From Leisingera sp. ANG-Vp (GTDB lineage: Bacteria; Pseudomonadota; Alphaproteobacteria; Rhodobacterales; Rhodobacteraceae): a stretch of 64,000 nucleotides of DNA. Positions 51,391 to 60,142 of the stretch are shown here, one piece after another (the stretch's first letter is position 1; every line of letters begins with the position of its first letter). The translations under genes were made by a program, and so were the position numbers. Below the pieces are notes generated by a model. It was not told the origin of the DNA and did no database searches. It worked only from the letters and a program-made list of their open reading frames with translations. The DNA lies in assembly GCF_000813725.1 (NCBI RefSeq), contig NZ_JWLD01000020.1, positions 1 through 64,000 on the forward strand, written 5' to 3'.

Positions 51391-53646
51391 ATGCCCAAAT
51401 CAAAGATCACCAACGAAGAAGCCCTGGCGTTCCACCTGCAGCCGACGCCGGGTAAATGGGAGATCAACGCCACCGTTCCGATGACGACGCAGCGGGACCT
51501 GTCGCTGGCCTACTCTCCGGGTGTGGCAGTTCCCTGTGAAGCGATCGCAGAAAACCCCGAGACCGCCTATGATTATACCAACAAGGGCAACCTGGTTGCT
51601 GTGATCTCCAACGGTACCGCAGTGCTGGGCCTGGGCAATCTGGGGGCGCTGGGCTCGAAACCGGTGATGGAGGGCAAGTCGGTCCTGTTCAAACGGTTTG
51701 CCGATGTGAACTCGATCGATATTGAGCTGGACACTGAAGATCCGGACAAATTCATCGACGCGGTCAAGCTGATGGGTCCGACCTTTGGCGGCATCAACCT
51801 GGAAGACATCAAGGCGCCCGAGTGTTTCATCATCGAGCAGCGCCTGAAGGAAGAAATGGACATTCCGGTCTTCCACGACGACCAGCATGGCACCGCGGTG
51901 ATCTGCGCTGCGGGCCTGATCAACGCGCTGCATCTCTCGGGCAAGAAGATCGAGGACGTGAAAATCGTCCTGAACGGTGCCGGTGCGGCGGGCATCGCCT
52001 GTATCGAACTGCTCAAGGCAATGGGCGCGCGGCACGAAAACTGCATCGTCTGCGACACCAAGGGTGTGATCTACCAGGGCCGCACCGAGGGCATGAACCA
52101 GTGGAAATCGGCGCATGCCATCACTACCGATCTGCGCACTCTGGAAGAAGCGATGCGCGGTGCCGACGTATTCCTTGGCGTGTCGGTCAAGGGCGCGGTG
52201 ACCCAGGAGATGGTTGCCTCGATGGCCGACAATCCGGTGATCTTTGCGATGGCCAACCCCGATCCGGAGATCACCCCGGAAGAGGCGCATGAGGTGCGGG
52301 TGGATGCCATTGTTGCGACTGGCCGGTCGGACTATCCGAACCAGGTCAACAACGTGCTGGGCTTCCCCTACCTGTTCCGCGGCGCGCTGGACATTCACGC
52401 CCGTGCCATTAACGACGAGATGAAAATCGCCTGTGCCCATGCCTTGGCCGCTCTGGCGCGTGAAGACGTGCCGGACGAGGTGGCGCTGGCTTATGGCAAG
52501 TCGCTGTCCTTCGGCCGCGATTACATCATCCCGACCCCGTTCGACCCGCGGCTGATCCACCGGATCCCGCCGGCGGTTGCCAAGGCCGGCATGGACACTG
52601 GAGCGGCCCGCCGCCCGATCATCGACATGGATGCCTATGAAGTCGGCCTCAAGTCCCGCATGGACCCGACCGCTTCGATCCTGCGCGGCCTCAACGCACG
52701 GGCCCGCTCGGCCCAGTCGCGGATGATCTTTGCCGAGGGCGACGACCCGCGGGCGCTGCGCGCTGCGGTGATGTACCAGCGCTCGGGCTTTGGCAAATCG
52801 CTGGTGGTCGGCCGTCAGGAAGATGTGCGCGAGAAGCTGGAAAAAGCCGGCCTGGGCGACGCAGTGCGCGAGCTTGAGGTGGTCAATGCCGCCAACACCC
52901 CGCATTTTGATGCCTACAAGGATTTCCTCTACAGCCGCCTGCAGCGCAAGGGGTTTGACCACAAGGATATTCACCGCCTGGTCGGCCGCGACCGGCATGT
53001 GTTCTCTAGTCTGATGCTGGCGCATGGCCATGGCGACGGTCTGGTGACCGGGGCTACCCGGAAATCCGCGCATGTTCTGGAGCGGATCAACCATGTGTTT
53101 GATGCCGATGCCGAGCATGGTGTTGCCGGCGTCACCGCGCTTTTGCACAAAGGCCGGATCGTGCTGATCGGCGACACGCTGGTGCATGAATGGCCGGACG
53201 AGAACCACCTGGCCAACATCGCCGAGCGCGCCGCCGGCGTGGCCCGCCACATGGGGCTTGAGCCGCGGGTGGCTTTTGTCAGCTTCTCCACCTTCGGCTA
53301 CCCGGTGTCGGAACGGGCCGAGAAGATGCATGTCGCCCCCACCGTGCTGGATCAGCGCGGCGTCGATTTTGAATACGAAGGCGAGATGACCGTTGATGTG
53401 GCGCTGAACGAGCGGGCGCAGCGCTACTACCCGTTCCAGCGCCTGACCGGCCCGGCCAATATCCTGATCGTGCCGGCCCGCCACTCGGCTTCGATTTCGG
53501 TCAAGCTGATGCAGGAGATGGGCGGCGCCACCGTGATCGGCCCGATCCTCTCGGGCATCGACAAGCCGATCCAGATCTGTTCCACCACCTCCACCACCAA
53601 TGACATTCTGAACATGGCGGTGCTGGCGGCTTGCAACATCGGGTGA
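51391..53646 (+). CDS. maeB: NADP-dependent malic enzyme with phosphotransacetylase-like domain
   Basis: The enzyme oxidatively decarboxylates malate to pyruvate with NADP+. The 751-residue protein has the malic enzyme half (residues 1-430: LAYSPGVAVPCEAI, NGTAVLGLGNLGALGSKPVMEGK, FHDDQHGTAV, VLNGAGAAGIACIELL, FAMANPDPEI) fused to a C-terminal phosphotransacetylase-like domain (residues 430-751: RMIFAEGDDPRALRAAV, ATRKSAHVLERI, GPANILIVPARHSASISVKLMQEMGGATVIGPILSGIDKPIQI). In related enzymes the second domain lacks PTA activity but binds regulators. The start at 51391 is preceded by GAGGAG. Confidence 0.95.
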   Translation: MPKSKITNEEALAFHLQPTPGKWEINATVPMTTQRDLSLAYSPGVAVPCEAIAENPETAYDYTNKGNLVAVISNGTAVLGLGNLGALGSKPVMEGKSVLFKRFADVNSIDIELDTEDPDKFIDAVKLMGPTFGGINLEDIKAPECFIIEQRLKEEMDIPVFHDDQHGTAVICAAGLINALHLSGKKIEDVKIVLNGAGAAGIACIELLKAMGARHENCIVCDTKGVIYQGRTEGMNQWKSAHAITTDLRTLEEAMRGADVFLGVSVKGAVTQEMVASMADNPVIFAMANPDPEITPEEAHEVRVDAIVATGRSDYPNQVNNVLGFPYLFRGALDIHARAINDEMKIACAHALAALAREDVPDEVALAYGKSLSFGRDYIIPTPFDPRLIHRIPPAVAKAGMDTGAARRPIIDMDAYEVGLKSRMDPTASILRGLNARARSAQSRMIFAEGDDPRALRAAVMYQRSGFGKSLVVGRQEDVREKLEKAGLGDAVRELEVVNAANTPHFDAYKDFLYSRLQRKGFDHKDIHRLVGRDRHVFSSLMLAHGHGDGLVTGATRKSAHVLERINHVFDADAEHGVAGVTALLHKGRIVLIGDTLVHEWPDENHLANIAERAAGVARHMGLEPRVAFVSFSTFGYPVSERAEKMHVAPTVLDQRGVDFEYEGEMTVDVALNERAQRYYPFQRLTGPANILIVPARHSASISVKLMQEMGGATVIGPILSGIDKPIQICSTTSTTNDILNMAVLAACNIG

Positions 53647-53652
53647 TCCGGC

Positions 53653-54525
53653 ATGGCGATCTGGAATCTGGGCTCGATCAACGCGGATATGGTCTATGCC
53701 ATGCCGCATCTGCCGGCGGCGGGGGAAACCCTTGCCGCCTCCAGCCTGGACCGGTTCCTGGGCGGCAAGGGCGCCAATATGTCGGTTGCCGCCGCCCGTG
53801 CCGGCAGCGAGGTGTTTCACATCGGTGCAGTAGGGCCGGACGGGCTTTGGGCGCGCGAACGGCTGACGGCCTTTGGCGTGGACACAGGCCATGTCATGGA
53901 AACAGGGACACCGACCGGACATGCGGTCATTGCGGTTGAACCGGGCGGTGAGAACCAGATCATCCTGTTTCCCGGCGCCAACCGTGCTTTGGCGCTGGAG
54001 CAGCTGACACAGGCGCTTTCCAAAGCCAGGGCAGGCGACACTCTGGTGATTCAGAATGAAACCAGCTTGCAGGCTGAGGCGGCAGAGCTGGGCCGGCGGC
54101 TGGGTTTGCGGGTCTGCTACGCGGCAGCCCCTTTCGATGCTGATGCTGTGCAGGCAGTGCTTCCGTTTCTGGACTTTCTGATCCTGAACGAAGTCGAGGC
54201 GGCACAGCTTGAGCAGGCCATTGGCAAGCCGCCCGGTGCAATCGGCGTCAGGGATGTGATCATCACGCTCGGCGCCAAGGGGGCCCGGCATATCGATGGC
54301 GGCACGGGCGCGGTTCAGGATGTGCCGGCCTTGCCGGTCACCGCGGTCGACACCACCGGTGCCGGCGACACGTTCACCGGCTATGTGCTGGCAGGCCTGG
54401 ACCAGGGCCTGGCCATGGAGAAGGCAATGGCAGCAGCCAGCCGCGCCGCGGCATTGATGGTGACACGGCACGGCACGGCAGACGTCATTCCTGAGCTGGC
54501 AGAGGTACAGGCCGCCCGTTTCTGA
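53653..54525 (+). CDS. PfkB family carbohydrate kinase (ribokinase-like)
   Basis: The 290-residue protein is a ribokinase-like sugar kinase. It has the first PfkB signature (LDRFLGGKGANMSVAAARAGSEVFHIGAVGPDG) and the second (AVDTTGAGDTFTGYVLAGL), where the Asp in GAGD is catalytic. Ribose is the likely substrate by resemblance, but no rbs genes are close. It follows maeB by 6 bp, so it may be cotranscribed. Confidence 0.9.
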   Translation: MAIWNLGSINADMVYAMPHLPAAGETLAASSLDRFLGGKGANMSVAAARAGSEVFHIGAVGPDGLWARERLTAFGVDTGHVMETGTPTGHAVIAVEPGGENQIILFPGANRALALEQLTQALSKARAGDTLVIQNETSLQAEAAELGRRLGLRVCYAAAPFDADAVQAVLPFLDFLILNEVEAAQLEQAIGKPPGAIGVRDVIITLGAKGARHIDGGTGAVQDVPALPVTAVDTTGAGDTFTGYVLAGLDQGLAMEKAMAAASRAAALMVTRHGTADVIPELAEVQAARF

Positions 54526-54538
54526 TCCTGGGCGCCCT

Positions 54539-54600
54539 GCTTCTTTCTGGTTCCAAATACCCCGGGGGAATTGGCTGTCAGGCCAAGGGGGCAGCGCCCC
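54539..54600 (-). repeat. Dispersed intergenic repeat, copy B (before msrA end)
   Basis: On the minus strand this reads GGGGCGCTGCCCC, then TTGGCC, then CCCCCGGGGTATTTGGA and CAGAAAGAAGC. The same elements, in the same order and orientation, appear in copies A and C. Confidence 0.65.
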
Positions 54601-54603
54601 GCC

Positions 54604-55269
54604 TTAATGCCCTTTGGCAAAGGGAGCAGCATCCCCCCACAATTGCGCTACCCGTGCGTCACGGCCGCAGGCCTGGCGGTAGCGCTTGTAGGCTGCGGCC
54701 TGCCTTTTCGGGCCAAAGCGGGTGAACACCAGGCTCTCTCCCTTGTAGTAGTCCTGGTGGTAATCTTCTGCCTCGTAGAATGTGCCTGCCTGCAGGACCG
54801 GAGTCACAATTTTCTGCCCCAAGGCCGCCTGAGCGTCTGCCTTTACCTGGCTGGCCAATGACTTTTCTGCAGGATTAGAGACAAACACAGCGGTTCGGTA
54901 GCTGTCTCCGCGGTCGCAGAACTGGCCGCCGGCATCGGTGGGATCGACTGAGCGGAAAAACAATTCCAGAAGCCGTTCCCGAGACACTTCTGCCGGATCA
55001 AAGGTGATTTGCACCGCCTCGTAGTGGCCGGAACCTCCGCGGGTCACCTCCTTGTAGGTCGGGTTTTCCGTCTTGCCGCCGGTATAGCCCGAAACCGCTT
55101 CGACCACCCCGGGGACGCTCTCGAAATCGCTTTCCACGCACCAGAAACAGCCGCCCGCAACGGTCAGCACCTCGGTGGACTGGGCCTGCAGCGGATTTGT
55201 TTGCGCTGCAGTGCCGATGGCAATCAGGCCCATCAGGGCCAGGGGTTTCAAGGTTTCCAGAACACGCAT
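54604..55269 (-). CDS. msrA: Peptide-methionine (S)-S-oxide reductase, secreted
   Basis: MsrA repairs oxidised Met residues. The 221-residue protein has an N-terminal signal-like hydrophobic segment (residues 8-22, LKPLALMGLIAIGTAAQ, cut near LQAQS), so it is likely periplasmic. The catalytic AGGCFWCVESDFE has the active Cys, and GGSGHYEAVQITFDP, EDYHQDYY match the MsrA core. The C-terminal tail (GRDARVAQLWG) is extra. It is monocistronic, with copy B of the repeat at its 3' end. Confidence 0.93.
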   Translation of the reverse strand: MRVLETLKPLALMGLIAIGTAAQTNPLQAQSTEVLTVAGGCFWCVESDFESVPGVVEAVSGYTGGKTENPTYKEVTRGGSGHYEAVQITFDPAEVSRERLLELFFRSVDPTDAGGQFCDRGDSYRTAVFVSNPAEKSLASQVKADAQAALGQKIVTPVLQAGTFYEAEDYHQDYYKGESLVFTRFGPKRQAAAYKRYRQACGRDARVAQLWGDAAPFAKGH

Positions 55270-55417
55270 TCTCTGCCTCCATCCTGTTTGCAGCCACCCT
55301 GCCGGCTCGCGCCCGGCCGCTCAACCCGCCGGCGCCGGATTTCACAGACAGGTGACAGCAAGTTACTGCTTGGAAATTGGATCCAATATTACTAGTTTGC
55401 GCCCGCAGGAGGACAGC

Positions 55418-56326
55418 ATGACCGAAAAGATGAGCACCCATCAGGCACAGGAAGATCAGCGCAACGAAGAGATCCTGATCTATCTGAATGGCGAGGTAGT
55501 ACCGAAGGCTGAGGCCAAGGTGAGTGTCTATGACAGCGGTTTCATGCTGGGGGACGGTGTCTGGGAGGGGCTGCGGCTCTACAACGGCACCTGGGCATTT
55601 ATTGATGAGCATCTGGACCGGTTGTTCGAGGCGGCCAAGGCGATTGACCTGGACATTGGCATGGACCGGGAAGCTGTCAGAAATGCCGTGTTAGAGACAC
55701 AAAAAGCCAATGGCATGACCACAGATGCCCATGCGCGCCTGATGGTGACGCGCGGGGTGAAGACGCGGCCGTTCCAGCATCCATCCCTGTCGCAGCAGGG
55801 GCCGACCATGGCGATCATCATGGAGCATTCGCGCCCCAACCTGCCGCGGCCGATCAAGCTGGCGACGGTGCCCCATATCCGCGGGCTGCCGATGACCCAG
55901 GATCCCAAGCTCAACTCGCATTCCAAACTGAACTGCATCATCGCCTGTGTGGCGGCTGAAAAAGCCGGCGCGGATGAGGCGCTGATGCTGGACGTGAATG
56001 GTTTTGTGAACACCACCAACGCCTGCAACTTCTTCATCGTGCGCAAGGGCGAGGTTTGGACCTCGACCGGCGATTACTGCATGAACGGAATCACCCGGCA
56101 GAAGGTAATCGACCTGTGCCGCGAAAACGGTATCCCGGTGTATGAACGGAACTATTCGCTGGTCGACACCTATGGAGCCGATGAGGCCTTTCTGACCGGC
56201 ACCTTCGGGGCGCAAACCCCAGTGGGCGACATTGACGGCCGGCAGATCGGCAGCGGCGTGATGGGGCCGATGACCGAGCGCATCCGCGGCCTGTATAAGG
56301 CACTCATTGAGCGGGAGTGCGCCTGA
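55418..56326 (+). CDS. Class IV (BCAT/DAAT-like) aminotransferase
   Basis: The 302-residue PLP enzyme has the fold-IV pattern: VYDSGFMLGDGVWEGLRLYNG, HLDRLFEAA, and the PLP Lys170 in SHSKLNC. The usual Glu that contacts the PLP ring nitrogen (EGxxxN in IlvE-type enzymes) lies in GFVNTTNACNFFIV and reads Thr199, which is unusual. Start at 55418 has the SD AGGAGG 4 bases upstream. The next gene, a sulfotransferase-like protein, shares a base (TGATG), so the two are coupled. I do not give ilvE as a symbol because substrate and active-site differ. Confidence 0.83.
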   Translation: MTEKMSTHQAQEDQRNEEILIYLNGEVVPKAEAKVSVYDSGFMLGDGVWEGLRLYNGTWAFIDEHLDRLFEAAKAIDLDIGMDREAVRNAVLETQKANGMTTDAHARLMVTRGVKTRPFQHPSLSQQGPTMAIIMEHSRPNLPRPIKLATVPHIRGLPMTQDPKLNSHSKLNCIIACVAAEKAGADEALMLDVNGFVNTTNACNFFIVRKGEVWTSTGDYCMNGITRQKVIDLCRENGIPVYERNYSLVDTYGADEAFLTGTFGAQTPVGDIDGRQIGSGVMGPMTERIRGLYKALIERECA

Positions 56327-57039
56327 TGCGGATTGCCATGTGGTCCGGGCCGCGGAACCTGTCGACGGCTATGATGTATGCCTTTGGCAACCGCGGCGAT
56401 TGCGCGGTGGCGGATGAGCCGTTTTATGCGGCCTACCTGGCGATGACCGGCCTGGATCATCCCATGCGGGCAGAGATTTTGGACAGCCAGCCGCAGGATC
56501 CGGAAACCGTGGCCAAAGCGCTGCTGGGGCCGGTCCCAGCGGCCAAGCCGTTTTACTATCAAAAGCATATGACCCACCACATGATCCCCGGCGTTCCGCG
56601 GGACTGGATGCGGGAAGTGGTCAATGTCTTCCTGATCCGGCATCCGGCCCGGGTGATAGCCTCTTATGCGGTGAAACGGGAAAACCCCACGCTAGAGGAT
56701 ATCGGTTTCCGCCAGCAGGCCGAGCTGTTTGATTTGGTGCGCAGCTGGGGGCAGACGCCGGTTGTCGTGGACAGCCACGATATCCGCGAGGATCCGGCCG
56801 CCAAGCTGGAGCAGCTGTGCGAGGCAATTGGCATGCCGTTCTCGCCCAGAATGCTGAGCTGGCCCAAGGGCGGCCACAAGGACGATGGTGCCTGGGCCGC
56901 GCATTGGTACGGGGCGGTTTGGAACTCCACCGGTTTTGCCGGCCCGGAAGAGGCGCTGCCTGAGGTTCCGGAGGAGCTGCAGCCAGTGCTGGAGGCAGCG
57001 ATGCCGTACTATGAGAAGATGAAGGCGGCAAAGATTTGA
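56326..57039 (+). CDS. Sulfotransferase-like P-loop protein
   Basis: The 240-residue protein starts with the 5'-phosphosulfate-like loop MWSGPRNLSTAMMYAFGNRG and has the 3'-phosphate-binding-like VFLIRHPARVIASYAVKRE near residue 105, both hallmarks of the PAPS-dependent sulfotransferase family. The acceptor is unknown. It is coupled by TGATG to the class IV aminotransferase. Plant proteins annotated as branched-chain-aminotransferase-like are, as I recall, fusions of such domains, which would support a shared pathway; I have not verified this by search. Confidence 0.8.
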   Translation: MRIAMWSGPRNLSTAMMYAFGNRGDCAVADEPFYAAYLAMTGLDHPMRAEILDSQPQDPETVAKALLGPVPAAKPFYYQKHMTHHMIPGVPRDWMREVVNVFLIRHPARVIASYAVKRENPTLEDIGFRQQAELFDLVRSWGQTPVVVDSHDIREDPAAKLEQLCEAIGMPFSPRMLSWPKGGHKDDGAWAAHWYGAVWNSTGFAGPEEALPEVPEELQPVLEAAMPYYEKMKAAKI

Positions 57040-57047
57040 GGGAAGGA

Positions 57048-57107
57048 GGGGCTTTGCCCCTCGCGTCTGGGGCGCTCACCCCAGGATATCTTGGCCAGAA
57101 GAAGAGA
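57048..57107 (+). repeat. Dispersed intergenic repeat, copy C
   Basis: GGGGC/GCCCC stem (57048-57052 with 57056-57060), a second stem TGGGG/CCCCA (57068-57072 with 57079-57083), then GGATATCTTGGCCAGAAGA and AGAG. The arrangement parallels copies A and B. It separates the convergent sulfotransferase-like and SCP2 genes. Confidence 0.65.
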
Positions 57108-57108
57108 C

Positions 57109-57393
57109 TCAGGTGATCAGCTTGCTGAGTTTCAGGGCGACGCTCATGTCGCCGGAGATTTTGATCTTGCCCATCATAACGGCGGTCATCGGATTGAGCT
57201 TGCCGGTCAGCAGTTTGGTCAGGTTTTCGGGAGACAGCCGCAAGGTGCAGTCGGTGTCCCGGTCTATGGTACTGGCGTCTCCGTTTGCCAGGACAATCAC
57301 ACCGTCCTCACCGCAATCGAATTTGAGGGAGCCGTCAAAGCTCTTGCCGGTCAGGCCATTCTTGATGTGTGCGGCAATTTCGTCCAGCGCCAT
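57109..57393 (-). CDS. SCP2 sterol-binding domain protein
   Basis: The 94-residue protein is a single SCP2 domain with FDGSLKFDCGEDGVIVLANGDASTIDRDTDCTLRLSPENLTKLLTGKLNPMTAVMMGKIKISGDMSVALKLSKLI. SCP2 domains form a hydrophobic cavity that binds lipids or fatty acyl chains. No membrane segment or signal is present. Its ligand is unknown. Confidence 0.9.
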   Translation of the reverse strand: MALDEIAAHIKNGLTGKSFDGSLKFDCGEDGVIVLANGDASTIDRDTDCTLRLSPENLTKLLTGKLNPMTAVMMGKIKISGDMSVALKLSKLIT

Positions 57394-57471
57394 AACGTCC
57401 TCCCCAGCTGAGGGAAGGGTTAGGCGGGCTAGTTATCACAGGCAATATTGACCAAGGGGGAGGCTGGGTCG

Positions 57472-57936
57472 TTACCCGGCGGCAAGCGCCTCTTGGGTCA
57501 GCGGGCAGGGCTGGCCGCCATAGAAGGCATTCAGCACTTGCTGGAAGTCTTCCGGCGCGTCCGGCACCGCGGCAAACAGTGTCATCGAGGAGCGCAGTTT
57601 CTTGGCGTCGATGCCGCCGAGGATCTGTGCAGCATCCTGGCCCTGATGCGACAGCATCAGCCGGCTGACCTCGATCAGGCGGGCGCGCAGTTTCCCGTGG
57701 TTCAGATAGGCGGTGGCTTCAGCAAGATCCTCGATCCCGTAAAGCTGCGCCATATGGGAACGGCCGAGCTCGGCCAGCTGGGGAAAGACGAACCACATCC
57801 AGTGGCTCGTCTTCTGTCCTGCAGAGAGTTCCCTCAGGACATCCGCCCATACGGTGTCCTGAGCTTCGACGAACATATCCAGCTCTTCCGCGAAATCGTC
57901 CTCGAAATCGCCGTCTATGTCGTCGTATTCACTCAT
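57472..57936 (-). CDS. DUF1810 domain-containing protein
   Basis: The 154-residue protein has an acidic N-terminus and a DUF1810 domain ([54 protein letters not shown]). The His in TSHWMWF is a family mark. Function is unknown. It overlaps the argG stop by four bases on the same strand, so the two may be cotranscribed. Confidence 0.9.
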   Translation of the reverse strand: MSEYDDIDGDFEDDFAEELDMFVEAQDTVWADVLRELSAGQKTSHWMWFVFPQLAELGRSHMAQLYGIEDLAEATAYLNHGKLRARLIEVSRLMLSHQGQDAAQILGGIDAKKLRSSMTLFAAVPDAPEDFQQVLNAFYGGQPCPLTQEALAAG

Positions 57937-59159
57937 TTCTTGACGCGGCGCTCGCGGGCGGCCAGCAGCTTGAGACGCAGGGCGTTCAGCTGGATGAAGC
58001 CTGCGGCGTCTTTCTGGTCGTAGGCGCCGGCGTCTTCTTCAAAGGTCACATGCGCCTCGGAGTAAAGCGAGTTTTCCGACCAGCGGCCAACGGTGTTTAC
58101 CGAGCCTTTGTAGAGTTTCACGCGCACGGTGCCGGAGACATGGGTTTGGCTCGCGTCAATCGCCGCCTGCAGCATTTCGCGCTCGGGCGAGTACCAGAAG
58201 CCGTTGTAGATCAGCTCAGCATACTGCGGCATCAGCTGGTCTTTCAGATGCATCGCGCCGCGGTCCATGGTGATGGATTCGATGCCGCGGTGGGCTTCCA
58301 GCATGATGGTGCCGCCCGGGGTCTCGTAGATGCCGCGGGACTTCATGCCGACAAAGCGGCCTTCGACCAGGTCGAGGCGGCCGATGCCGTGCTTGCGGCC
58401 GTATTCATTGAGCGCGGTCAGGATGGTTGCCGGCGACATCGCCTTGCCGTTGATGGCAACCGGATCGCCTTTTTCAAAGGTGATCTCGATGTATTCCGGG
58501 GTGTCGGGTGCGTCTTCCGGGTGCACGGTGCGCTGGTAGACATAGTCGGGCGCCATTTCCGCCGGGTCTTCCAGCACTTTGCCTTCAGAGGAGGTGTGCA
58601 GCAGGTTGGCATCGACGGAGAAGGGCGCCTCGCCGCGCTTGTCCTTGGCGATCGGGATCTGGTGGGCCTCGGCGAATTCCAGCAGCTTGGTGCGCGAGGA
58701 CAGATCCCACTCGCGCCAGGGCGCGATCACCTTGATGTCGGGGTTCAGCGCGTAAGCCGCCAGTTCAAAGCGGACCTGGTCGTTGCCTTTGCCGGTGGCG
58801 CCGTGGGAAACGGCATCGGCACCAGTCTGTTCGGCGATCTCAACCAGGCGCTTGGAGATCAGCGGGCGGGCGATGGAGGTGCCCAGCAGGTACAGACCCT
58901 CGTAAACCGCATTGGCACGGAACATCGGGAAGACGAAGTCGCGGACAAATTCCTCGCGCACATCTTCGATGAAGATGTTCTCCGGCTTGATGCCCAGCAT
59001 TTCCGCTTTCTTGCGGGCGGGCTCCAGCTCTTCACCCTGGCCGAGGTCGGCGGTGAAGGTGACAACTTCGCAGCCGTATTCGGTCTGCAGCCATTTCAGG
59101 ATGATCGAGGTGTCGAGGCCGCCGGAGTAGGCGAGCACAACTTTCTTGGGCGCGGACAT
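57933..59159 (-). CDS. argG: Argininosuccinate synthase
   Basis: ArgG joins citrulline and aspartate with ATP to make argininosuccinate. The 408-residue protein has the P-loop-like [18 protein letters not shown] near residue 8, [31 protein letters not shown] and [22 protein letters not shown]. The start at 59159 is the family start; the open frame from 59321 overlaps upstream sequence. Confidence 0.97.
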   Translation of the reverse strand: MSAPKKVVLAYSGGLDTSIILKWLQTEYGCEVVTFTADLGQGEELEPARKKAEMLGIKPENIFIEDVREEFVRDFVFPMFRANAVYEGLYLLGTSIARPLISKRLVEIAEQTGADAVSHGATGKGNDQVRFELAAYALNPDIKVIAPWREWDLSSRTKLLEFAEAHQIPIAKDKRGEAPFSVDANLLHTSSEGKVLEDPAEMAPDYVYQRTVHPEDAPDTPEYIEITFEKGDPVAINGKAMSPATILTALNEYGRKHGIGRLDLVEGRFVGMKSRGIYETPGGTIMLEAHRGIESITMDRGAMHLKDQLMPQYAELIYNGFWYSPEREMLQAAIDASQTHVSGTVRVKLYKGSVNTVGRWSENSLYSEAHVTFEEDAGAYDQKDAAGFIQLNALRLKLLAARERRVKK

Positions 59160-59296
59160 GGAATTCCCTCTCAGGTCAGAACGTGTGGGGCGTAGCGGGT
59201 TTTGCCCGGAAGGGCAAGGTTGTCCGGGGTTTTCTAATCCGCCGGGCACGCATAACGTGCGCGGCAATACAAAACGTTCTTTTGGAGAATGCCCGT

Positions 59297-60070
59297 ATGA
59301 AAGGCTGGTCGATTTTCGCACACTCGGTTCGAATGGTTCTTAGGAACTTCGAGTGGGCGATAAGAATTGCACTTGTGCCCGTCTTGATTGGTTTTGCGCT
59401 CATCTATGCTGTACTCAGCTCAACCGGGCAACCGATTGCCATGTTTTGGGATGAGCAGGCTTTGTCAGATACTTTGCAATCCGGCAAGCTGGGTTTTTCG
59501 TTCATCGCCGCAATGCTGATCTTCATAGCGGTTCAATTTTGGATCTTTGTGGCATGGCACCGGTTCATCCTTCTGGAAGAGTATCCAACAAGCTGGTTTC
59601 CCGCTTTCAAAGGAGATCGGATATTGTCCTATTTCGGGCACATGCTGGTCATCGGGTTTCTAGTGGTTGTGCTCTATATTCCACTGATGCTTCTTGTTAA
59701 CGGCCTTATCTCTGCGATGGGACCGGGAGCGCTGGTACCTATGCTTCTCTTGATCGCTGGGTACTCTATTTTCGTTCTTATTGCGATGTACCGAATGCTT
59801 CCCGTTTTGCCGGCTGTAGCCATTGGCAGGCCGCTATTGCTGCGTGAGTCGTGGAGAGCCACTTCCGGATCCTCCGGCACAATCTTCGTTGTTCTTGTCC
59901 TGTTGGGGATTCTGCAGCTTTTGCTGCAGTTTATTTCTGGGTTGTCGATAGCAGTTTTCGCCCCGCTTGGAGTTGTCTTTTCAGCGGTGGCCATGCTGGT
60001 CATGTCCTTGGTGAGTGTCAGCGTTCTCACCACTTTCTATGGCCATTTTGTCGAAGGCCGCGCGGTTTGA
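59297..60070 (+). CDS. Low-GC membrane protein of unknown function
   Basis: The 257-residue protein has about six membrane segments (near residues 20-45, 67-90, 112-136, 140-160, 195-218 and 225-245). It is preceded by GGAG with a 9-base gap. I do not recognise a specific family; it recalls DUF4013-like membrane proteins in outline only. Base composition differs from the surroundings: hand counts of three 60-base lines (from 59641, 59761 and 59881) give about 44% GC, while neighbours look clearly richer. This may mean later acquisition. Confidence 0.75.
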   Translation: MKGWSIFAHSVRMVLRNFEWAIRIALVPVLIGFALIYAVLSSTGQPIAMFWDEQALSDTLQSGKLGFSFIAAMLIFIAVQFWIFVAWHRFILLEEYPTSWFPAFKGDRILSYFGHMLVIGFLVVVLYIPLMLLVNGLISAMGPGALVPMLLLIAGYSIFVLIAMYRMLPVLPAVAIGRPLLLRESWRATSGSSGTIFVVLVLLGILQLLLQFISGLSIAVFAPLGVVFSAVAMLVMSLVSVSVLTTFYGHFVEGRAV

Positions 60071-60142
60071 CAGCCGGTATTCTTATGTATGCTTTTCGCC
60101 CGCCCCTTGCCTTGGGGGCGGGCTTGCGCCACTGAAGGATAC

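Noticed and set aside
51400-54471. Very long minus-strand open frame (1023 codons) across maeB and the PfkB gene
   Set aside because: It is antisense to two clear genes, low in sequence similarity to any fold I know, and rich in His, Gln and Arg as expected for the reverse of a GC-rich coding frame.
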